Below, in pieces: positions 46,274-55,517 of a stretch of DNA of 64,000 nucleotides. Location: positions 124,001 through 188,000 of the forward strand of contig NZ_BOOZ01000003.1 of the NCBI RefSeq assembly GCF_016863495.1. Direction: 5' to 3'. The stretch comes from Micromonospora andamanensis. GTDB taxonomy: Bacteria > Actinomycetota > Actinomycetes > Mycobacteriales > Micromonosporaceae. The notes under the pieces are model-generated. The model worked only from the letters and a program-made list of their open reading frames with translations. It was not told where the DNA came from and made no database searches. The translations under genes and the position numbers were made by a program. The first letter of the stretch is position 1. The number at the start of each line of letters is the position of its first letter.

Positions 46274-47389
46274 TCAGGGTGGGGGAAGGAGGGAGTCGTA
46301 GAGGGATTCGAGGCGGCGGGTCTGGTGGTGCAGGTCGAAGTCGGTCTCGGCGCGGTGCCGTGCGGCCTTGCCGAGCTGGTCGCGCAGCGAGGCGTCGGTG
46401 AGCAGGCGGCGGAGGTTGGCCGCCAGGGCCGGCCGGTCGCCTTCCGCGCAGAGCAGGCCGTTCGACTCGTGGCTGACCGCCTCGGGGATTCCACTGTGGT
46501 ACGTGGACACGACAGGCACGCCGAGACTGAACGCCTCCAGGATCGTGGTGGGCAGGCCCTCCGTGTCGCCGTCCGAGGCGGTACGCGACGGTGCCGCGAG
46601 GATCCGGGCCTCGGCGATGTGTCGCATCACCTCGGACGGTGCCAGCGCACCGGCGAACGTGGCGGCCACGCCCAGCTGTTCGGCGCGGCGACGTACCCGG
46701 TCGTGCAGTGGCCCGGTGCCGACGAGCAGCACGCGGGGTCGCGGCTCCGCCAGCATGCCAAGCGCCTCGACGAGATCCTCGACCCCCTTCTTCTCGACGA
46801 ACCGCCCCACGAACACGACGTCCCACGCCTTCGGCCCGGTCGCCGGCGCCGGCGGCATCGGCACTCCGGTGTGATGTACGCGGATCTTCGCCGGGTCCGC
46901 ACCCAGCTCCACCGCCCGGTCCCGGATCGCCCCGGAGACGGCCAGGATCAGCGCGGCCCGGCCGAACACGGTCCGTAGGTTGCGGCGGTGCCGGGTGCCG
47001 CGTGGTCCGGGTGCCGCCGCCTGCCGGGTGACGTCGAGACCGTGCAGGGTGACGACAAGCGGGATGCCCAGCTGGGCGGCGGTACGGCTGACCAACCAGC
47101 CGTCCCCGCCGAAGTGGGCGTGCACCACGTCGGGCCGTAGCCGGGCCAGCAGCCGCCGCAGCCGGGGCGAGCCGCCGGTGAGCCGCAACCGCAGCCACTC
47201 GCGGCGGCCACGCGGCGTGTCCGGGCACAGCACCACGTCACTGTCCCGGGACAGTGGTGAGGGCACCCGGACGGCACCCAGATAGAGCGGGCGCCAGGTG
47301 GGCAACGCGTCGCCCTGGTTGCGGATGAAGGTTTCCGAGCCGGGTAACAGGCAGCTGCGCCAGATCACGGCGACTCTATCGCCGGACAT
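46274..47389 (-). CDS. GT4 family glycosyltransferase
   Basis: A 371-residue retaining GT-B glycosyltransferase. N-terminal domain motifs are SETFIRNQGDALPTW and RPDVVHAHFGGDGWL. The C-terminal nucleotide-sugar domain includes WDVVFVGRFVEKKGVEDLVEALG, VLLVGTGPLHDRV and the E-x7-E-type DTEGLPTTILEAFSLGVPVVS. ATG 47389 overlaps the end of the GT2 gene by 14 bp on the same strand, so the two are coupled. It converges on the methyltransferase gene with 10 bp between. The acceptor is unknown; capsule, teichoic acid or glycolipid are all possible. Confidence 0.93.
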   Translation of the reverse strand: MSGDRVAVIWRSCLLPGSETFIRNQGDALPTWRPLYLGAVRVPSPLSRDSDVVLCPDTPRGRREWLRLRLTGGSPRLRRLLARLRPDVVHAHFGGDGWLVSRTAAQLGIPLVVTLHGLDVTRQAAAPGPRGTRHRRNLRTVFGRAALILAVSGAIRDRAVELGADPAKIRVHHTGVPMPPAPATGPKAWDVVFVGRFVEKKGVEDLVEALGMLAEPRPRVLLVGTGPLHDRVRRRAEQLGVAATFAGALAPSEVMRHIAEARILAAPSRTASDGDTEGLPTTILEAFSLGVPVVSTYHSGIPEAVSHESNGLLCAEGDRPALAANLRRLLTDASLRDQLGKAARHRAETDFDLHHQTRRLESLYDSLLPPP

Positions 47390-48440
47390 CGGCCCCGATC
47401 TCCGCCGTCCCGGCCCGCTGCTCGGTCGCGGTGTCGACCGGGAAGGCGATGTCGGCCCCGGACCCGCCGACAGCCACCGGGTCGTCTGCCCTGGCCCGGC
47501 CACCACTGCGGCCACGACCGAGGATCAGGTCGCGGACCCGGTGCCGTAGCTGCGGTGGGAGCAGCCAGATCTGGAGGAAGGTCAGGTAGTCGACGACACC
47601 CGGCCGACCGTGCCGGCGGGCCTCGGCGAGCAGCAGCCGGAAGACCCGGAAACTGCGCGTGGGCGCGGCCATCGAGCTGATGATGCTCATCGTGATCGCC
47701 GCGTACGCCCGAGGGGTGATCAGCGGCCGGATGCCGCGCAGCCACTCCAACTGCGCCTCCCACGGCGAGCTGAGGCTGATCCGTGGCCGGTCCTCGTCCT
47801 GGTGCCAGAGCACGAGCGGTTCGGCGGCGATGAGCAACTCGACATCGGGGTGACTGATCGCGCGTACGGTCCAGTCCAGTTCCTGCTGCCGGCGCAGACC
47901 GACGGTGAACGGCACCCGGCGCAGCAGCTCGGTCGGCGCCATGATGGTCGAGGTCTGAATGAACCCGTCGCCGTGGAACAGTCCGCGCCGAAGGGTGAGG
48001 TACTCGCAGATCGGCTCGCCCGGCTCCGGCAGTCGCCGGGGCATCACGAACTGCGCCCGGGGCGTCCTGTTGACCAGCCGGCTGGCGATGATCGGGCTGC
48101 GCACCGTCGCGCTGCGGGCCAGCTCGAGCTGGACGGCGAGCTTGGTGGGCAGCCACTCGTCGTCGTCGTCGAGCAGGGCGGTCCAGGGGGCGAGCGCCTC
48201 CCGTACGCCTGTGTTGCGGGCGTTTGGCGCGCCACCCTTGCCGGGCAGCTCCACCACGCGCAGCCGGGGATCACCGATCTCGGCGAGGGCCTTGCCGGTC
48301 GCCTCGTCGGGACCGTCGACCACGACGATCACCTCGATGTCGGTGACGGTCTGCGCGAGCGCGCTGCGGACCGCGCGGGTCACCAACGCCGGGCGGGCGA
48401 AGGTGGGGATGACCACGCTGACCTCGGGTGTGGATGGCAT
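47376..48440 (-). CDS. GT2 family glycosyltransferase
   Basis: A 354-residue GT-A glycosyltransferase. SVVIPTFARPALVTRAVRSALAQ starts the fold. VVVDGPDEAT and the metal-binding acidic run ALLDDDDEWLPTKLAVQLEL supply the DXD-type site, and QQELDWTVRAI the catalytic-base region. An extended C-terminus of about 60 residues is polar, with no membrane helix. ATG 48440 is followed by the conserved start MPSTPEVSVV. It forms a two-gene unit with the GT4 gene. Confidence 0.93.
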   Translation of the reverse strand: MPSTPEVSVVIPTFARPALVTRAVRSALAQTVTDIEVIVVVDGPDEATGKALAEIGDPRLRVVELPGKGGAPNARNTGVREALAPWTALLDDDDEWLPTKLAVQLELARSATVRSPIIASRLVNRTPRAQFVMPRRLPEPGEPICEYLTLRRGLFHGDGFIQTSTIMAPTELLRRVPFTVGLRRQQELDWTVRAISHPDVELLIAAEPLVLWHQDEDRPRISLSSPWEAQLEWLRGIRPLITPRAYAAITMSIISSMAAPTRSFRVFRLLLAEARRHGRPGVVDYLTFLQIWLLPPQLRHRVRDLILGRGRSGGRARADDPVAVGGSGADIAFPVDTATEQRAGTAEIGADVRR

Positions 48441-48657
48441 GACCACCTGCTCACTCGTGCCGACTGCGACGTGCGCGCACGGTGACGCTAGGGGCCGTGA
48501 ACGGCGCCGAGGTGAATGCCGGGCTGCGATCAGACGTACAGCGGCGGTCGTCGGGTGGGGCTCGCCGGATCGGGCCCACCGGGCCGGCGCGGCGGGCGAC
48601 GTCGCTAAGGTCGCCGCAGGTGAGGTACGCAGTGGTGCGGCGGAGGGACGGTGGGCG

Positions 48658-49419
48658 GTGGCGGACGCGGGCCTGGTGGTCGAGGTCGAGGGTGCGGTGG
48701 CCACGGTGGTGATCCGCAATCCTGGCCGGCGTAACGCGATGACTCCGGCCATGTGGCGGCAGCTACCGGTGCTGCTCGACGGTCTGGAGGTCGACCCGGC
48801 GGTACGCGTCGTGGTGCTGACCGGCGCCGACGGCACCTTCTGCGCCGGTGCGGATCTGGGTGATCTGGACGAGCTGCTGGCGGCCGGTGACGGCAGCATC
48901 GCCGTCGTTGCGGAGGAACGCCTGGCCACCTTCGCCAAGCCGACGGTGGCCGTCGTCAGTGGTGCCTGCGTCGGTGGCGGCTGCCAGCTGGCGGTCGCCT
49001 GTGACCTTCGGATCGCCGCGGCCGATGCGCGTTTCGGCGTACCCCCGGCCCGGCTGGGGCTGGTCTACCCGGCCCCCACCACGCACCGGTTGTCCCGGCT
49101 GGTCGGCCCGGCGGCGGCCAAGCACCTGCTCTTCACAGGCGAGTTGGTGGACGCGGACCGGGCGCTGCGGATCGGCCTTGTCGACGAGGTGCTGCCCGGT
49201 GCCGACCTGGCCGTCCGGGTCGACGGGCTCACCGGCGTGATCGCCGAGCGTTCGCAGCTCAGCGTCGCCGCCGCCAAGGAAATCGTGGACGGACGGGCGG
49301 ACGAGGGTCGGATGACCTGGTGGCACGGGCAGGTGCTGGCCAGCGGCGAGGCTCGGGAGGGCGTGGCGGCCTTCCACGAGCGTCGCGCACCACGCTTCGG
49401 TTGGACGCCGCCCGCCTGA
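48658..49419 (+). CDS. Enoyl-CoA hydratase/isomerase family protein
   Basis: A crotonase-fold protein of 253 residues. The oxyanion-hole segments are GTFCAGADLGDLDELL and VSGACVGGGCQLAVACDLRIAA, and the catalytic region is ARFGVPPARLGLVYPAP. The usual catalytic Glu pair is only partly obvious, so the reaction (hydration, isomerisation or another) is not certain. GTG 48658 has GGAGGG 10 nt upstream; a TAAGGT -10 is at 48606-48611. It stands alone, with a convergent HNH gene after it. Confidence 0.9.
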   Translation: MADAGLVVEVEGAVATVVIRNPGRRNAMTPAMWRQLPVLLDGLEVDPAVRVVVLTGADGTFCAGADLGDLDELLAAGDGSIAVVAEERLATFAKPTVAVVSGACVGGGCQLAVACDLRIAAADARFGVPPARLGLVYPAPTTHRLSRLVGPAAAKHLLFTGELVDADRALRIGLVDEVLPGADLAVRVDGLTGVIAERSQLSVAAAKEIVDGRADEGRMTWWHGQVLASGEAREGVAAFHERRAPRFGWTPPA

Positions 49420-49502
49420 CGCTGAGCCAGCCGACCGGGGCCGGCGGGCGCGGCACCGGGAGATGTTCCCGACGCCGCCCCCTGTGCCCGCCGGCCGGTC
49501 CG

Positions 49503-49946
49503 TCACCGCCCGGCCAGCGCCGCCCAGCTCGGCACGACAGGTACGCGCCGCAGCGGCATGCCCGCCTCGACCGGCGTCCGGTCCCCCTTGCGCTGGTTGC
49601 AGGCGTAGCAGGCGGCTGTCGTGTTCTTCCAGGTGTTCCGGCCGCCGCGCGAGCGGGGCAGGACGTGGTCGATGGTGTCGGCCGGCCCGTCGCAGTACGC
49701 GCAGCACCTGCCGTCACGGCGTAACACTCCGGCCCGGGACCAGGCCGGTCCGGCGCGCATCCGCCAGCGGGTCACCACGTAGCGCACCAGCCGGACCACC
49801 CGGGGCACCGGAAAAACCCCGATGACCCGGTCCGGCACGGCCTCGTGGATCTCGGCGACCCGGCGGCAGAGCATCCGGATCGCGTGCTTGACGGTGACCC
49901 GGTGCAGCGGGCCGAAGTCGGCGTTGATGACGAGGACGGCGTCCAC
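49503..49946 (-). CDS. HNH endonuclease
   Basis: A 147-residue protein beginning VDAVLVINADFGPLHRVTVKHAIRML. An HNH/zinc domain reads RRDGRCCAYCDGPADTIDHVLPRSRGG...TAACYACNQRKGDRTP, with the catalytic DH pair and two CxxC zinc knuckles. This conserved short actinobacterial type has no known target and may act in DNA repair or defence. GTG 49946 is supported by GGAGGG upstream. Longer frames reading through the next gene are not real. Confidence 0.9.
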   Translation of the reverse strand: MDAVLVINADFGPLHRVTVKHAIRMLCRRVAEIHEAVPDRVIGVFPVPRVVRLVRYVVTRWRMRAGPAWSRAGVLRRDGRCCAYCDGPADTIDHVLPRSRGGRNTWKNTTAACYACNQRKGDRTPVEAGMPLRRVPVVPSWAALAGR

Positions 49947-50272
49947 CGGTGTCTCCCTCCAGAACGCTGACGGACGTACAGGCGGGACGGCGACGAGCCG
50001 CCCTGCCCTGGGTGCGGGGTGGACGGCTCGGCGTGCGACGGTACGCGTCAGCCTCGGCGGCCACCCTGGGGGCGTTCGGTACGCCAACCGCCGAGCATCC
50101 GCGAGCCCGGCCACGCCGCCGACCCGGCGGTGGTGACGTGGAACCTCGACATGACTGACTCCCGGAACGGCTGTTGACCTTGCGCGATCACGGTAGGTGG
50201 GGTCGAGGTGAGGCGGCAACGCATTTCGATCGCCGCCCGGGCAGCCAGCGGCGGCCGGCCGGGACCTGGCGG
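49947..50272. other. Intergenic region with no gene seen
   Basis: About 325 bp between the HNH gene and the end of the oxidoreductase gene, both on the minus strand. Short plus-strand frames here lack starts and family features. The HNH promoter should lie within the first 100 bp; I could not define its boxes. Confidence 0.4.
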
Positions 50273-51799
50273 TCAGCGCCGGGCGAGCAGACCACGCGGC
50301 CGGATCGAGTGCAGCGGCTCGGCCGCACCGCCCTCGGCGCGCAGGATGTGGTTCGCCGCGAGGACCCCTGTGGCCGCCGCGCGTTCCATCAGCGCGCTGG
50401 GGAAGTCGGTGCCGATGCCGTCGCCGGCCAGATAGAGACCTGCGGCGTCGGTGCGGACCCCTGGCCGTCCGGTGTGGCCGCCCGGCACGAAGGCCGGCGC
50501 CTTCGCCTCGACCCGGGCGCGCAGCTCGCGTACCCGCAGCCGGGTCGTCTCCGGCCAGAGCACGGCCAGTTCGGCCCGCATCCGTTCGGCCAGTTCGGCG
50601 GCGGGCACGTCCGGTTCGCAGGCGTACGCGTGCAGCTCGATCACCGACCCGCCGGTACGTTCGGCCCAGTCGCGGGATTCTCGTTCCAGCCGGTGGTACA
50701 GGGTCACCGAGTCCAGGGTGGCCTGTCGGGACACCCCACTGAAGATCGCCCGCTCGGGGGCGACGTCCCCGTCGCACCAGTAGCGGGCGACCGCGTACGG
50801 CGGGCCGGGCCGACCGTACGCGGGCATCGCCGCCACCAGCGCCGGGGCCTGCTCGGCAAGCGACGGTGACGCCGCGACCAGGGCGGCGAGGGCGGGCGGG
50901 TCGACGGCGAGCACCACGTGGCCGGCCCGGTACGTGCCCTCGGTGCTGCGCACCTGCCAACCGTCGGCGCCGCGGTGCAGGCCGGTCACCGGCTCGCCGG
51001 TGCGGATCCGGCCGCCGTGGCCCTCGACGTGCCGGGTCAGCGGCCCCCAGATCGCCGTGGCGTAGTCCTCGTCGGGACAGTCGAAGGCCAGTCCTTCCGG
51101 GTTGCCGAGCAGGTAGAAGTGGAACTGCGCGATCATCTCGGCGGCCGACATGTCCGCCTCGTGGTTGAAGAACGAGTGGGAGAAGACCTCGAAGAGCATC
51201 GCCCGGGCCCGGTCGGGCAGGCGCAACGAGTCGAGCAGCTCGTCGGCGGTGGTGTGGTCGAACTCGGCGTAGGTGCGTACCGGGTCGTAGGTCAGCAGTG
51301 GCAGGGCCGCGTCCCGGTCCATCCCGCGCAGATCCCGCAGGCGCAGGCTGGGACTGCGGGCGAGCAGGGTGAGCAGGTTCGCCGGCGGCGCGGGCGGCAG
51401 CCGCCCGAACTCCTCGGTCGGCCACTCGGCGCTGAGCACCGGATAGCCGGGGACCGGCCGCAGGAAACGCAGTGCCGGGTCGATCCGGCGCAGGATGTTC
51501 CGCCAGTTGTAGTACTGCCGGAAGAAGGCGTGGAAACCGTGCTCGTTGACCTGGCAGGTGCCGTCGGCGAGGGTTTCCGGCCAGGCACCGAGCCGGCCGC
51601 CCAGGGTCGGTGCGGCCTCCAGCACTGTCACCTCGACGCCGCGTTCGGCGAGCACCACCGCCGCTGACATGCCGGCGATGCCGCCACCGACGACCACAGC
51701 GGTGACCGGGCGCGGCACCCGGGGAGCGCCACCCCCGCCGGGGTCGACCACGTGCCGACGTACGCCGATGAACCGTCCGGCCAACTGCGACAGGGTCAT
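50273..51799 (-). CDS. FAD-dependent oxidoreductase (carotenoid desaturase/CrtU-like)
   Basis: A 508-residue flavoprotein. The N-terminal dinucleotide motif is VVVGGGIAGMSAAVVLAERGVEVTVLEA. The family block NEHGFHAFFRQYYNWRNILRRIDPALRF is typical of the CrtU/isorenieratene synthase-like and phytoene desaturase superfamily. The C-terminal FAD motif is GLYLAGDGIGTDFPSALMERAAATG. No other carotenoid genes are nearby, so the substrate is open. ATG 51799 has GGGGAGG upstream. Its C-terminus lacks the Rieske domain of some relatives. Confidence 0.88.
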   Translation of the reverse strand: MTLSQLAGRFIGVRRHVVDPGGGGAPRVPRPVTAVVVGGGIAGMSAAVVLAERGVEVTVLEAAPTLGGRLGAWPETLADGTCQVNEHGFHAFFRQYYNWRNILRRIDPALRFLRPVPGYPVLSAEWPTEEFGRLPPAPPANLLTLLARSPSLRLRDLRGMDRDAALPLLTYDPVRTYAEFDHTTADELLDSLRLPDRARAMLFEVFSHSFFNHEADMSAAEMIAQFHFYLLGNPEGLAFDCPDEDYATAIWGPLTRHVEGHGGRIRTGEPVTGLHRGADGWQVRSTEGTYRAGHVVLAVDPPALAALVAASPSLAEQAPALVAAMPAYGRPGPPYAVARYWCDGDVAPERAIFSGVSRQATLDSVTLYHRLERESRDWAERTGGSVIELHAYACEPDVPAAELAERMRAELAVLWPETTRLRVRELRARVEAKAPAFVPGGHTGRPGVRTDAAGLYLAGDGIGTDFPSALMERAAATGVLAANHILRAEGGAAEPLHSIRPRGLLARR

Positions 51800-51831
51800 G
51801 GGGAACCTCCCCGATAAGTGTGCTCTCCCGT

Positions 51832-52314
51832 TCATGGCAGGCAACGGCGGGGGCGGTCGGAGGCGGGCCAGACGTAGTCCAGGTCATCGGGGACGTCGTC
51901 GCCGAACAGCGGGCGGTAGTGCGCCGGATCCTTGCGGAGCAGCGACGAACGGTGGCTCAGATGCACCTCGGTCCGGCCGAGCCACGGCGGCAGCTCCCCG
52001 GCGACGGCGAGTTCCTGCTGGGTACGGACCTGCTCGACGCCGCAGGCCGCGGCGAGGTCGACGGTAAGCGTGGTGGCGCAGGTGTCGGCCCGGCCGGCCG
52101 CGCACCAGACCGCACAGACGTCCAGCCCGTACCGGGTCAGGGCCTCCTCGTACCCGGCCCACATCTTCACCGCCGGGTGGTTGCGCCAGCCGTAGGTGGG
52201 GCGGGTCAACCCGCGCAGCACCTGGATCGCCTCCACCCGCTGTTTGCCGAGCCGGCGCTGATCCAGCGTCCGGGCGCTGGCCAGGAAGTCCGGGTACGGC
52301 AGGAAGGTCTGCAT
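51832..52314 (-). CDS. MSMEG_6728/pyrimidine-dimer glycosylase-like protein
   Basis: A 160-residue protein beginning MQTFLPYPDFLASARTLDQRRLGKQRVEA. It contains GWRNHPAVKMWAGYEEAL, a pattern shared with the MSMEG_6728 family and the T4 endonuclease V-like pyrimidine-dimer glycosylase family. DNA repair is therefore possible, but the catalytic N-terminal Thr of endonuclease V is not evident. It lies 32 bp upstream of the oxidoreductase on the same strand and divergent from the ion-channel-like gene. Confidence 0.82.
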   Translation of the reverse strand: MQTFLPYPDFLASARTLDQRRLGKQRVEAIQVLRGLTRPTYGWRNHPAVKMWAGYEEALTRYGLDVCAVWCAAGRADTCATTLTVDLAAACGVEQVRTQQELAVAGELPPWLGRTEVHLSHRSSLLRKDPAHYRPLFGDDVPDDLDYVWPASDRPRRCLP

Positions 52315-52401
52315 GGCGCTGCCCTACCCGTCGCCGGCCCGGACATGCGGCGGCGGGGCAGCCACGATCATGACGGGCTGCGCGGGCTGCGACCTGCTGA
52401 C

Positions 52402-52407
52402 TACCAT
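52402..52407 (+). promoter_or_regulatory. -10 box of channel-like gene
   Basis: TACCAT with 7 nt to the ATG at 52415. This places the start codon at the expected transcription start, implying a leaderless mRNA. Confidence 0.5.
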
Positions 52408-52414
52408 GCGGGGC

Positions 52415-54196
52415 ATGGCGGAGCCGCTGCTCGATCGGGCCCTGCGGGCCGGCCGCCGGTTGCGGGTCAACGGGGAGTCCCGGGCACACTACGTGATCTG
52501 CGGACAGGATCCGCTCGCCTACTGGGTGGTGCGGACGATGCTCGCCGGCGAGACACAGGCCGGCCGGGTACGGATCACCCTGATCGTGCCGGACCGGCGG
52601 CGCTCGCCCGGGCCCGACGGCCGGGACCTGCCGGGCATCGAGGTGATCAGGGCCGACCGGCTGGACGAGGTCACCTTCCGGCGGGCGGGGCTCGTCGACG
52701 CCGCCGGGCTGGCCCTGCTGCATCAGGACGACGTGGGCAACATGCACGCTGCGCTCTGCGCGCAGGAGGTGGAGCCACGGCTGCGCCTGGTGGTGCGGAT
52801 GTTCAACACCGGCCTGGCCAACGGCGTACGGCAGATCTTTCCCGACTCGGCGGTGCTCTCGGACGCCTCGATGGCCGCACCGGCCTTCGTGGCCGCCGCG
52901 CTCGGCGAGGTCGCGCCGACGCACTTCCGGCACGGCGGGCGCACCCTCTACGTGGCCCGCCGCGACGACGTACGCCCGAGCGAGATCGTCTGCGGGGTGG
53001 CCGACACCCGCGACAACCAGCAGGATCTGGTGCTGCCCGCCGACGACCAGGATGCCGACGTGGTGCTCGCCGAGGCCGTCGGCCGGCCGGCCGGCACCGA
53101 GCTGGCGGCGCGGCGGCTGGTCCGGGCGCGGCGACGGCGTCGGCCGGTGGCGATGGTGCTCCGCGCGATCCGCAGCTTCGCCACCCGGAAGATCGGGATC
53201 GCGGTGCTCGTGCTGCTCGCCATGGTGGCCGCCCTGGGTGGGCTGTACGCCAACGCGGCGCACGTCGGCTGGGGCGACGCGCTCTACCTGACCTTGGTCA
53301 CCACCCTGACCGGGCAGGATCCGGACACCGCCAAGTCGGCCGCTGAGCAGGTCATGCAGGTGGTGCTCAACCTCGCCGGGCTGGCGCTGATCCCGCTGAT
53401 CACGGCGGTGGTGGTCGACGGGGTGGTCCAGGCCCGGCTGGCCATGCACACCGGGCGGATCCTGCCCGAGCGCTCGGGGCACGTCGTGGTGGTCGGGCTG
53501 GGCAACATCGGTATCCGGGTGATGGCCCAGCTCAACGACTTCGGCGTCGAGGTGGTGGCGATCGACAAGAGCGCGGACGCGCGTGGTGCCGGGCTGGCCC
53601 GGCGGCTCGGCGTACCGCTCGTGGTGGGCGACGCGGCGCAGGAGGAGACGCTGCGGGCCGCCTCGGTCGCCACCTGTCAGGCGCTTGTGGTGGTCTCCAC
53701 GGACGACGGCGCCAACCTGCGGGCGGCGCTCAACGCCCGGGCCCTCGACGACCAGTTGCGGGTGGTGCTGCGGCTCTTCGACGGCGATTTCGCCGAACGC
53801 GTGCAGCGGGCGTTCGGCATCGGTACCTCGCGCAGCGTCTCCTACCTGGCGGCACCATCCTTCGCCGCCGCCCTGCTGGACCGGGCGGTGATCGCCACCA
53901 TCCCGGTGGGCCGGCACGCGTTGCTTGTCACCGAGGTCCCGGTGGCCGCCGGCTCGGACCTGGACGGTCGGACGCTCGCCACAGTGGGGCGGGCCGGCAG
54001 CGTACGCCTGCTCGCGCACGCCCGCGCCGGCCAGCGCCTCGACTGGTCACCGGACCCGCGAATGGTGATCGTGGCGGGCGACCGGCTCACCGTGGTGGCC
54101 CGCCGCGCCGGCCTGAACGCCCTGCTGCGCGAGGTCGCGCCGCCGGAGCCTTCCCCGCCGTCCGGCACCCCGGTACCGCGCGAAGCGGCGGAGTGA
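52415..54196 (+). CDS. TrkA-N/RCK-domain ion-channel-like membrane protein
   Basis: A 593-residue protein. An N-terminal RCK-like NAD-binding domain (HYVICGQDPLAYWVVRTML) is followed by two membrane helices (IGIAVLVLLAMVAALGGLYANAA and VMQVVLNLAGLALIPLITAVVV). Between them is a pore-loop-like segment, LYLTLVTTLTGQDPD. A second RCK domain (HVVVVGLGNIGIRVMAQLNDFGVEVVAID) and a TrkA-C-like end (GDRLTVVARRAGLNALL) complete it. The potassium filter TVGYG is absent, so ion selectivity is doubtful. The double-RCK layout resembles CASTOR/POLLUX-type channels. The start was chosen by leaderless spacing; earlier in-frame ATGs exist. Confidence 0.88.
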   Translation: MAEPLLDRALRAGRRLRVNGESRAHYVICGQDPLAYWVVRTMLAGETQAGRVRITLIVPDRRRSPGPDGRDLPGIEVIRADRLDEVTFRRAGLVDAAGLALLHQDDVGNMHAALCAQEVEPRLRLVVRMFNTGLANGVRQIFPDSAVLSDASMAAPAFVAAALGEVAPTHFRHGGRTLYVARRDDVRPSEIVCGVADTRDNQQDLVLPADDQDADVVLAEAVGRPAGTELAARRLVRARRRRRPVAMVLRAIRSFATRKIGIAVLVLLAMVAALGGLYANAAHVGWGDALYLTLVTTLTGQDPDTAKSAAEQVMQVVLNLAGLALIPLITAVVVDGVVQARLAMHTGRILPERSGHVVVVGLGNIGIRVMAQLNDFGVEVVAIDKSADARGAGLARRLGVPLVVGDAAQEETLRAASVATCQALVVVSTDDGANLRAALNARALDDQLRVVLRLFDGDFAERVQRAFGIGTSRSVSYLAAPSFAAALLDRAVIATIPVGRHALLVTEVPVAAGSDLDGRTLATVGRAGSVRLLAHARAGQRLDWSPDPRMVIVAGDRLTVVARRAGLNALLREVAPPEPSPPSGTPVPREAAE

Positions 54197-54275
54197 CGAT
54201 CAGCCGACTTCCACGCCGCACCGTGTGGTTGACCTACGTCGGCACCGATCATCCCCGGGAGACGGAGTGACCCGG

Positions 54276-55508
54276 TCAGCGGCGGGCTGACCTGACGGCG
54301 TACCCGGCGGCGCCGAGGGCGAGCACGCCGAAGCCGGCGAGCACGCTGGCCAGCGGCAGGTTGACGGCGAGCAGTACGCAACCGAGCAGTCCCGCCACGG
54401 CGAGTGCCTGCACCGGTAGCTTCCGCTCCGGTTCCCGCCCCAGGGTCAACGCGGCGGCGTTGGTAATGGCGTAGTAGACGAGCACGGTGCAGGCGGAGAA
54501 GCCGATCGCCCCCCGCACGTCGCCGAGCACGACGACCAGGATCACCACGGCCGCCACCGCCAGCTCGGCCCGGTGCGGCACCTGGTGCACGGGATGCACG
54601 GCGGCCAGCCCGGCGGGCAGGTCCCGGCGGCGGGCCATCGCCAGCGTGGTGCGACCCACTCCGGCCAGCAGGGAGAGCAGCACCCCGGTCACCGCGATCG
54701 TCGCGCCGGCCCGGACCACCCACTCCAGGCCGGGCAGCCCGGCCGCGCCCACCACGTCGGCCAGCGGTGCGGCGGAGGCGGCCAGCCGGTCCGCACCGAG
54801 CACCCCGACGGCCACCACCCCCAGGATCAGGTAGATCACCAGCACCAGGCCGAGCGCCAACGGCACCGCCCGCGGGATGGTGCGCCGCGGTTCGCGCACC
54901 TCCTCGCCGAGGGTGGCGATCCGGGCGTAGCCGGCGAAGGCGAAGAAGAGCAGCCCGGCAGCGGTGAGCACACCTCGGACGGTACCGCCGGGCTGGTCGA
55001 TCCGGTTGATCGAGACGCTCGTCGCGCCCACCACGGCGACGAGCGCGAGCACGGCGAGCACCAGGAGCACCAGGATCCGGGTGGCGGCGGCGGTCTTGCC
55101 GATACCGCGCAGGTTCACCGCGGTCACCGCGACCACCGCCAGCACCGCGACGAGCCGGGCCTGCCCCGGCCAGAGGTACGCGCCGATGGTCAGCGCCATC
55201 GCCGCGCAACTGGCCGTCTTGCCGATGACGAAGCCCCAGCCGGCGAGAAACCCGGCGAACGGGTTCAACCGCTCCCGACCGTAGACGTAGGTGCCGCCGG
55301 ACTCGGGATACCGGGCGGCCAGCCGGGCGGAACTTGTCGCGTTGCAGAACGCGATGAACCCGGCCAGGGCCAGGGCGACGAGCAGCCCGGCGCCGCCGGC
55401 GGCAGCGGCGGCCGGGGCGAAGACCACGAAGATGCCCGCGCCGAGCATCGACCCGAGCCCGATGACGACGGCGTCCGGTACGCCCAGCCGGCGTGCTAGC
55501 TGCTCCAC
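54276..55508 (-). CDS. APC family amino acid permease
   Basis: A 410-residue transporter of the amino acid-polyamine-organocation family with about 12 transmembrane helices. Conserved segments are VIGLGSMLGAGIFVVFAPAAAAA in helix 1, RYPESGGTYVYGRERLNPFAGFLAGW, and FFAFAGYARIATLGEEVREPRRTIPRAVPLAL. GTG 55508 is used. It lies 9 bp from the stop of the PAP2 gene upstream on the same strand, so a shared transcript is possible. The substrate is probably a cationic or neutral amino acid. Confidence 0.93.
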   Translation of the reverse strand: MEQLARRLGVPDAVVIGLGSMLGAGIFVVFAPAAAAAGGAGLLVALALAGFIAFCNATSSARLAARYPESGGTYVYGRERLNPFAGFLAGWGFVIGKTASCAAMALTIGAYLWPGQARLVAVLAVVAVTAVNLRGIGKTAAATRILVLLVLAVLALVAVVGATSVSINRIDQPGGTVRGVLTAAGLLFFAFAGYARIATLGEEVREPRRTIPRAVPLALGLVLVIYLILGVVAVGVLGADRLAASAAPLADVVGAAGLPGLEWVVRAGATIAVTGVLLSLLAGVGRTTLAMARRRDLPAGLAAVHPVHQVPHRAELAVAAVVILVVVLGDVRGAIGFSACTVLVYYAITNAAALTLGREPERKLPVQALAVAGLLGCVLLAVNLPLASVLAGFGVLALGAAGYAVRSARR

Positions 55509-55517
55509 GGCGGCACC

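Noticed and set aside
49947..51887. Long extension of the HNH frame
   Set aside because: Overlaps the FAD oxidoreductase in a different frame; the HNH protein has a good GTG start at 49946.
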